A stretch of DNA of 64,000 nt from Symsagittifera roscoffensis (lineage: Eukaryota > Xenacoelomorpha > Acoela > Convolutidae), in NCBI RefSeq assembly GCF_963678635.1, contig NC_087069.1:48502276-48566275 (forward strand), in the 5' to 3' direction. The notes below the pieces were generated by a model. It worked only from the letters and a program-made list of their open reading frames with translations. It did no database searches and was not told the DNA's origin. A program made the translations under genes and the position numbers. Positions 56,906-64,000 of the stretch are shown here, piece by piece (the first letter of the stretch is position 1; each line of letters begins with the position of its first letter).

Positions 56906-59900
56906 ACCAAGACGAATTTTATTTGCAAACTTCTATTTCTCCGGAACACTTGATAATGAATCCTGCAAAATACAAATGTAATTTTTGTCCAATACTTTTC
57001 ACATTTAAAACTAACCGAACCAGACATGAACGAAATTTTCATGCTGTGGAAAAAAGTATTCCAACTTACATGTGTAATGATTGCCCTTTCACATCGTTAT
57101 TGTTATCTTCTCTTGAACAACATTTTATTTCAACTCATGAGAGCATAGCCAATTTATGTGAATATTGTAATTTAGGCTTTGTTTCTAACAATCAACTCAA
57201 TAACCATATGATTACTCTTCATAGTTTACCTGTCGCTACTAGTAACAATACTGGATCCATGAGCAAAAACGAAACAATTGCCCCAAACTTGAATGTGAAT
57301 GACATTGAATTACATGAATCTGCTTTCAATGGTACCCTGAAAACTTTTCTTATTCCTGGTGATGATAGTGTAGATATATTAGAATTTATGTCTAAGCACA
57401 AAGAACAAATCCAAAATTTGATTTTGGCAAACGGTTTCCAATGGCCTCAAAAAGTTCAATTTTCATTAAATTTGAGTTTACAAAAACCGTCAGTGATCAA
57501 TGACGAAGATCTGAACAACCCCACTCAAAATGAGCTAGTTGACATTTATGTTAATTCGCTTATGGTTCCGATTCTATCCGACGGACTTGCGGATGGAACG
57601 TTTTATGAAATGGTTGATAGAATGCAATCGGTGCTTCATTCATTTGCTTCACACGGAAGCGGATGGGTTTTACAACAAATGGTTAGATTGTTCATCAAAT
57701 TTGGTAAAATGAATCCCATTCGGGGGTCATCACATATAACATTACCATTAAAAATTGCAAAATCCACTCATTTAATTAATATTCGCAACCATGATGACCA
57801 TGACTGTTTTAATCTTTGTTTTACTGCTGCTTATCACCTTCATTATCGTTTGAATTTAATTGTTGGAAGATACGAAGATCCAACTGCTGAAAAAACATGC
57901 CCTGCAACTTACAGAACGAGCAACGCCAAAAAACCAATCGGTGAGTTTCCAACGCCAATGAGTTTCAGAGATATACCCGAGTTTGAACGTTTGAACAAAG
58001 TTCGTGTCAATATGTTTCTTTATGACAAAGGAGACTTGGTGCCTATGTTGTTATCAAAAAATGAGTCTGAAGATACATTCAGTATGGATCTTTTGTTGTT
58101 ATTTGAGCCCGGTAAACATCATTTCGTGGTAATAAATAACCTGTTAAGATTCATATGTGAAATCAAAAATTATAAATTCCGGACATTCATGCGCCTGTGT
58201 CGGAACTGTTTTCACATAAGTTATAGCGAAGAAGCGAACAAGATGCATCAAAGATCATGCAAAGAACGTGAACCTGCAGTAATAGAAAGGCCATCCGCTG
58301 AAGATGGAAGCAATAAATACAAATTCAACAACTATGCAGCACTTAGTTTTGTTCCTGTCGTTATCTACTTCGATTTCGAATCGTTTTTGAAACCTGTAAC
58401 ACATGCAATAACAACCCAAACAATTCGTCGTCTAGGATCTTAGAAAAACATGAACCCTCTGGTTACTCTCTGTTGGCGATTGAACATGGTTCTTCAAAAC
58501 CATACTTCTTTGATTTAAACAGTAGTGAAAAATGTATACCAAAGTTCATCGAGCAGTTACACATACTAGCAAAACAAATCTACCAACAAAAAAATCGATA
58601 CCCAAACTATATTGGCAATCTATCTATCCTGAAGCAGGATGAAGCCACCTCATGCTGGTTGTGCCTAGCAGAGTTTGTTGAAGGTGAAACAAAATGTTTG
58701 GACCACTGTCACTACAGTGGTGAACTCCTAGGGTGGGCGCACTCAAAGTGTAACCTAGCGCGACGAAAGGTGCGATATACACCAGTTGTTGGACACAATA
58801 TACAAAATTATGATCTTCACCATATTTGTTTGGCTTTGGGTGAGTTGGAACCAACGAGCACGATCCAAGTCATACCCGCAACAGATGAGAAGTATATCTC
58901 ACTAAGCATTGGTGTTTTGGTTGACACTTACACGCGAGCAAATGGTGTTCAGCAAAATGTCTATGAATACATGCGATTCATAGACTCATGTAAATTTTTG
59001 AATTCTTCGTTACAAAAACTTTTTGATAATTTACCGGCTGACAAGTTCTCTATACTAGATGAACACTTCAAACAAGCTGATGAGAGTTCTCGCGCACTTC
59101 TATCTCTATCTGACATGTGATACTCTTCTTCTCGCATGTGTTTTTGAAGAGTTTCGTTCGATAACTCACGCAAGCTATGGATTAGATTGCGCGCATCGTT
59201 TTATTGCGTCGAATCTTGCGGGAGATGCTTTCAAGAGGATCTGTAATGCTGATATTGAACTTCTTTCGGAAAGAGAACATTTAGAAATGGTGGAAAATAT
59301 GATGCGGGGTGGGACAGCATCTGTTTTTGAAAAAAGAAAATTCAATGCAAACAACCCGTACATGAATGAAAAGTACAACCCTCAAGAAAAAACAAGTTAT
59401 GGCTTCATGTTGGATGCAAATAATCTATATGGAGGTGTTATGCAAATGCATAAATTACCAGCACGGGACTTTGATTTAATCCATGTAAAGGAAGACGGTG
59501 AAGTTAGTACAAGCAGTGAAACGAGCCTTGATGAAATATTGGCAACTCCAGAAGATTCAGATATTGGTTTCATTCTTGAAGTAGATCTCGAGTACCCTCA
59601 AGAACTTCATGAATCCCATCGAGACTATCCTTTAGCACCAACCATAGAAGTGGTGCCAGAGGAGTGGTTAAGTGATTACCAACGAGATCTGGCAGAACAA
59701 ATGAAAAGCAATGATAATTGTCGAGTTGCTCCTGGCAAAGTAAAAAAACTGCTTCAGACATTGCATATCAAGAGTAATTATACAGTGCATTACAAACTCT
59801 TACAACTCTATGTTCGGTTGGGTTTAAAAATAACGAAAGTACTTAGAGTTTTGAAGTTCAAGCAAGAACTATGGTTAGAACCCTATATAACCCTAAACAC

Positions 59901-60498
59901 AAACAAAAAGAAAGCTGCACGAAACAAATTTGAAGAAGCACTGTACAAATTGTTGAATAATTCCGCATATGGAAAAACATGCGAATCGAAAAGAAAAAGA
60001 GTGAAGGTTAATATTGTACATAACGCTGAAGAAACAATGCAACAAATTTCTGCTTTTGACTTCAAGACATTTAAAATATTTGGTGATGATTTAGCGGCAT
60101 TGACGTCACCACCACGAGTTATTAATTGGAATATACCTACCATAGTAGGAGCATGCGTGCTTGAAATCGCTAAATTTGAAATGTATCGGTTTCACTATGA
60201 AATTATGAAACCAAACTTTGACTGTCGATTGCTTTACTCCGATACTGATAGTTTGCTTTACGAAATAGAAACCGAAAAGAATGCAGATTTTTACGATATT
60301 TTGAAAAACAAATCCAACATTATTGACGAATTCGATTTCTCAAATTATCCCGAAAACCATCCCCTGTTTAACAAGCAAAACAAATTTACAGTTCTCAAAT
60401 ACAAAGATGAGTTCCCAGTCGACACCATCACGGACTTCATTGCTTTAAAACCCAAGTTTTACTCAATCGTCTCTCTAAGTGAGTACTATGCTCTCTAA
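56875..60498 (+). pseudogene. polB: Protein-primed type DNA polymerase B
   Basis: Spans about 1200 codons, the usual size for Polinton PolB. From the chosen ATG (56875, the 'MKSCYVIENV' start; an earlier ATG at 56755 lies in the upstream repeat), three C2H2 zinc fingers are visible at residues 35-56, 67-88 and 95-116. Then come exonuclease motif I 'VIYFDFES' (near 58370), a CxxC/'DHCHYSGELLGWAHSKCN' endonuclease VII-like zinc insert (near 58700), exonuclease motif II 'GHNIQNYDL', polymerase motif A 'DANNLYG', motif B 'NNSAYGKT' and motif C 'YSDTDSLLYE'. In the family it replicates the linear element from a protein primer. It is carried in about three open stretches, so it is broken. It stands opposite to the late cluster, as in many Polintons. 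Confidence 0.9.
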
Positions 60499-60534
60499 GT
60501 GATGTACAATTGCTCATCAAATTTTGTCGAGAAA

Positions 60535-60958
60535 ATTAGAATTTTTTTTCAATTTGTTGACAAAAAAAATTGGGAAAACCAAAAATTTTCGAGAAATTTT
60601 TTTTTTCTAAAATTTGGCAAAAAATTTTTTTTCGAAAAAAAATTGTCGAAAATTTGGGTGAAAAAATTTTCGAAAAAAAATTTGTCGAAAATTTGGGAAA
60701 AAATTTTTTTTCGAAAAAAAATTTGTCGAAAATTTGGGAAAAAAATTTTTTTCGAAAAAAAATTTGTCGAAAATTTGGGAAAAAATTTTTTTCGGAAAAA
60801 AAATTGTCGAAAAAAAAATTTGGGAAAAAATTTTTTTTCGAAAAAAAGTTTGTCAAAAATTTGGGAAAAAATTTTTTTCGAAAAAAAAATTGTCGAAAAA
60901 AAAATTTGGGAAAAATTTTTTTTTCGAAAATTTGTCGAAAAAAAAATCTGGGAAAAAA
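60535..60958 (+). repeat. AT minisatellite, about 40 bp unit
   Basis: Roughly nine to ten units of 'ttgtcgaaaatttgggaaaa' plus 'ttttttttcgaaaaaaaa'. The second part is itself a palindrome. Open stretches across it on both strands (Lys/Phe-rich) are by-products. It links the PolB end to the partial second copy. Confidence 0.9.
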
Positions 60959-60989
60959 AATGATCTTGTTGAAATGATCTTATTCATTA

Positions 60990-61280
60990 TTATAACTTGG
61001 GTTTGGGTTGCATGTAACCAACTGTACTGGGTAGTATTGAAAGCCAAATGGCAGTCTCGTCACAACTAAGATTGTAAAAAGACAATTTTGAAATAGATAA
61101 AGAGAGCAAAATGAAAATGAAACAGACTTGTGTGAAAAAGACAACTTCTGCAGACGGAAGAGAAACAGAATTACAAAATTTCCAAGATCTGTTTTCGTGA
61201 GAAAAAGACTGTTCGGCACCACCAATGTCTACAAAGTCGCAATCATTGTTCTCGACAGTGGTGGTTTCTTCAATTTCCAT
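60990..61280 (-). CDS. Small membrane protein, second copy
   Basis: 96 aa from the 'MEIEETTTVE' start (an in-frame ATG at 61316 lies upstream and is not conserved in the first copy). Same protein as at 50965-51255, with the tail 'GYMQPKPKL' differing by one residue. Confidence 0.6.
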   Translation of the reverse strand: MEIEETTTVENNDCDFVDIGGAEQSFSHENRSWKFCNSVSLPSAEVVFFTQVCFIFILLSLSISKLSFYNLSCDETAIWLSILPSTVGYMQPKPKL

Positions 61281-62143
61281 GTTTACTGGAAGACTTTTTT
61301 TGCTTATTTGTATCAAGGTTGATAGTTACAACTGCATACCAATCGCCTTTTTTCTCTCTGATCTATTTCCGTTTGGTTTGTATTTTATTATATATCTTGC
61401 TATGTTTTTGTCTGTCAGAAGTATCCGAACATTTTTTTCTACGTTTCCGGTACTGATTTCGTCTAATAACTCTTTTGGTAAATTCTCACCTATTAAACTC
61501 ACATTTTGTGTGTTTTCTTTTGGCAAAAATATTTTTTTGAAATTTTGAATTTTCAAACACGACATGTTAGCAACTAGTAATCTCACAAGATCAAAAGAAA
61601 ATGAAAAAAATCAAGAAATATATTTATTATGATCCACAAAACTTGCTTGGCATATAAATGTGATTCGTCATTTCGGTTCAACAGGCAAATCAACTCCTCG
61701 TTCAATGAAGAAAAACTCATATTTTGTGAATTTGTCATGGTTACATTTAGATTTGAACTTTACAACAAAATGAGCAGCAACTCTGATAGTGGCTTGAACT
61801 AAATGTATTTCCTCAACGTTATCAGTTTTGACTAATTCTTTCAGTTCAGCTGGAAGCTGATGGTCATGCAAATGGATTTGTCTTCTCTCTCCCAGCTGAG
61901 GTTGCAGCCCTTCCAGGTTGAGATTGAACAACGGAATTGACTGGCGAAATTCCTGGAGTCTGGACATTGTATAAGTGAAAGTAGTCAAGAACTGTAAAAA
62001 ATTTCCGTAAATTGTCGATTTCGATATCGCTCAGTGTAATTTGTTCTAGTTTTTGCAGTAGTGGTTTTCCTCGACAATCTAATATGCCTGTCCGCGTAAG
62101 AGTAACTTTAATTCTTGGTGTTAAATTGTTTTCAGGACTCTGA

Positions 62144-62740
62144 TTAGTCATTGAAGCGTAAACCACCAAATTTGGAGATAAGGTTGTTTGCATCAATGGA
62201 TAGTTCATTTTGTAACCACTCAAAAAAAACTTTGGATTTTCTACGGGTACAATGCTTTAATAATTGATGCGAGGGAAGTAAATGAGAATGTCGTTTGCAA
62301 ATATGTTTTTCTTGACCCAATAATTGTTCAATCTTTGGGCAGCCAATATCTTCCAAATTTGTCTCGGGTAATTTCAAGTATTCAGCTAATAAAACAGATT
62401 TTTGTATACCTTTAGCAAAAAAATGGGAATTTGGGTTCCTCAAACGAATGCTATCAAAAATTTGATCCAAGTATGAGTAAGGGTATTCACCTTCGTCCCA
62501 ACGAAGCCCGTGTAGAAATTTAGATACCCAATTGTACGCTTTTTTCTCTTCTTTTGATAAATTGTTGAATTGAACTGGCGGCAGAAAATGAATTGTATCA
62601 ATTGTATTAGTAGAGCAAACGGAAAGTTCCTTTATGATCAAATGTTTCTTGCCACATTTAAATCCTTCAATATCTAAAATAATGAGATGGTTGAAAAACA
62701 ATTTTTTGGTTTTCTTTCTTTGGGTTAACATGACTTTCAC
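62144..62740 (-). CDS. DEDD-exonuclease-like protein Z, second copy
   Basis: 198 aa, four residue differences from 52120-52716 by eye (near positions 32, 126, 139 and 186). See that entry for motifs. Confidence 0.45.
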   Translation of the reverse strand: MKVMLTQRKKTKKLFFNHLIILDIEGFKCGKKHLIIKELSVCSTNTIDTIHFLPPVQFNNLSKEEKKAYNWVSKFLHGLRWDEGEYPYSYLDQIFDSIRLRNPNSHFFAKGIQKSVLLAEYLKLPETNLEDIGCPKIEQLLGQEKHICKRHSHLLPSHQLLKHCTRRKSKVFFEWLQNELSIDANNLISKFGGLRFND

Positions 62741-63163
62741 TCAACATTCCAACAAACGAAATAACTTTGGTTTGAATGCTTTAAGAAATAAGCAAAACGC
62801 AATACCTGTCACGTGACCCAGGTAACAGTTTTTTATTGGACAAGGCAAAACATATGTGTACCCAGGACCGGTATGATATTTTTCTTGCAAATATCCCGCT
62901 GCGTCATGCAATATAGCATGTATTCTAAGAAATTTAAAATGTTTCAAGTGTTTGTCGAGCGACGAATTGTCTATTCCAATTAAACCGCCATGTGGTCTGT
63001 TTTTCAAAACAAAATCTAAATTAATATCAGCATCCAAATACAAACAAGTGGCTAAAAAATACTGAAATCTGACCGGTTTATCTGGATATTGTGATTTTAA
63101 GTCTACAAAAATTTCATGAATAAGTTTTAAATCGAAAGTTGAAATCATGTTCACTGAACTCAA
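62741..63163 (-). CDS. Conserved gene Y, second copy
   Basis: 140 aa, differing from 52717-53139 at a few residues (for example 'RPHGGLIG' for 'RPYGFLIG'). The element 1 form is 'RPYGGLVG', so each copy keeps some ancestral residues. Confidence 0.5.
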   Translation of the reverse strand: MSSVNMISTFDLKLIHEIFVDLKSQYPDKPVRFQYFLATCLYLDADINLDFVLKNRPHGGLIGIDNSSLDKHLKHFKFLRIHAILHDAAGYLQEKYHTGPGYTYVLPCPIKNCYLGHVTGIAFCLFLKAFKPKLFRLLEC

Positions 63164-63183
63164 TATAATAAAAAAAGAATAAT

Positions 63184-63986
63184 GAAAAGTATCAATTAAA
63201 ACTTAACATTCTCTTCAACAATAAATTTCACAAATAAAACATCAGTATCTACATCAAGTTTTCCATATCCACTTGTCAAAATATCCATTATTTTACAAAA
63301 AGCGGCAGAATGGGGTCCATTAATTAAACTTTCAAATCTTTTCAAAGTTTCTGTATTCATTTCATCTGTTTGAACATGTCTGCTTTCTGTGTGTTTCTTT
63401 GAGACTGAAGTCGAAATTCTAACGGATTTGTTTGACGTCGATGATGCAGCAGGCGTAATTGTATTATCAATTCGTTTCTGCCCCCCTACGGCCGGAGATT
63501 TGTCGCAAACGTTTTAATTTGGTGAAGTTTGTTTGTTAGATGATGTTGCAGAAAGCAATAAATAGGGTAAACGTTTTTTGATTGCAGTGAAATCTAACAA
63601 ATCAAGATTGGCTGCAACAGGTTGTTCTGAGTAAGTGAGAGCTAGTTTAAGTTTGTCAAAATAACTCACCGTTTCCTTTGACATCTTTAGCAGGAGAAAC
63701 TAAGTATTTGAAGCACGTGAAAATACAAGGAACACTGAAACATTTTTGGGGAGGAAAAAATTGATTTAATTGTTCCTCTGAATCTACTTGAATCAATATA
63801 TGGTAATGAAATTGTTTTTTCATTCTCGACTGAAAAAGGACAATATTCAGATTTGAAGTGGCTTCCAAAAGCATAATTTTTAAAAGTAGATAAATTAGGA
63901 TTTTTTTCAGTAATAACAAATTTGAAGTTTGGTTGAAATTTTTTGAAATAATCAGGTAACACAACTTCGAACATAGCTTCTGCCAT
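63184..63986 (-). pseudogene. HUH-nuclease (Rep)-like gene, second copy
   Basis: Same gene as 53160-53962. 'FHYHILIQ' and 'FKYLVSPAKD' are kept. Broken. Confidence 0.4.
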
Positions 63987-64000
63987 TTTGTAAAGGAAAA

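Larger units (their letters stand above)
45949..60498. mobile_element. Polinton/Maverick-like element (element 2), better preserved fossil
   Basis: Minus-strand cluster 54348-45949: PC4-like gene, HUH-like gene, three conserved unknown or exonuclease-like genes, membrane protein, packaging ATPase, helical protein, structural protein, penton, pX-like protein, major capsid protein, protease. The plus strand carries an unrecognised early-type gene (54832-55466) and DNA polymerase B (56875-60498). This gene set is diagnostic of the Polinton/adintovirus group. No integrase and no terminal inverted repeats were seen, so the true ends are unknown. Several genes remain open, but others, including PolB, the ATPase and the capsid gene, are broken; I count fewer than ten breaks overall. 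Clearly younger than element 1. Confidence 0.9.
60961..64000 (-). mobile_element. Partial second copy of element 2, runs off the window
   Basis: From about 60961 to the end the sequence repeats 50937-53976 with a constant offset of about 10024 and only scattered differences. It starts inside the packaging ATPase gene and contains the membrane protein (61280-60990), 79 aa protein (61565-61326), W/V (62223-61668), exonuclease-like Z (62740-62144), Y (63163-62741) and HUH-like gene (63986-63184). Same orientation as the first copy. It shares the general state of preservation of the first copy, so the decay largely came before the duplication. Counted as broken. Confidence 0.9.

Noticed and set aside
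60499-60977. Long Lys/Phe-rich open stretches on both strands
   Set aside because: They are direct translations of the AT minisatellite in several frames, with no gene-like features.

Overview
The window is AT-rich nuclear DNA of an invertebrate animal; I cannot name the species. The animal origin is supported by a chymotrypsin-fold protease gene with three GT-AG exons, Penelope-like retroelement fragments and Polinton (Maverick) type elements. Almost everything else is repeats, duplicated blocks and fossil mobile elements. I see no rRNA, no convincing tRNA and no CRISPR array.

Region by region. (1) 1-1640: AT-rich, with one copy of a dispersed repeat. (2) About 1640-14374: an old, badly decayed Polinton-like element, mostly on the plus strand. 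Its capsid block (end of penton gene, pX-like gene, start of major capsid gene) has been amplified into four head-to-tail units of about 1.83 kb. (3) 14950-16330: a Penelope-like fragment. (4) About 16200-28850: a large inverted duplication with one chymotrypsin-like protease gene in each arm. The right copy (minus strand, 249 aa) looks intact; the left copy (plus strand) is frameshifted in exon 1. A hAT-type MITE sits in the left arm, and the right arm keeps the empty site. (5) About 28975-39190: a second inverted duplication directly after the first, made of degenerate ATCC-type repeats and Penelope-like reverse transcriptase pieces; a third copy of the ATCC block lies at 41870-43545. (6) 39200-45900: unassigned sequence with several small repeat families. 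(7) 45949-60498: a better preserved Polinton-like element, with capsid, maturation and packaging genes on the minus strand and a protein-primed type DNA polymerase B on the plus strand. (8) 60540-60955: an AT minisatellite. (9) 60961-64000: the start of a near-identical second copy of part of that element, running out of the window.

How the parts fit. The Polinton-like elements carry the usual set: packaging ATPase, adenovirus-type protease, double jelly-roll major capsid protein, penton, a pX-like basic protein and PolB. No retroviral-type integrase is visible. Both elements also carry a gene pair less expected in this family: a PC4-like single-strand DNA-binding protein followed by a gene with an HUH-nuclease-like signature. 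The newer element has a duplicated 200 bp segment in front of PolB with E2F-like sites. All these elements are treated as fossils; both are broken.

The two inverted duplications allow relative dating. A 465 bp tandem duplication is present in both arms of the first palindrome and so came before it. The MITE is in one arm only and so came after. The 3 kb duplication of the second Polinton looks the youngest event, because its copies differ at only a few positions.
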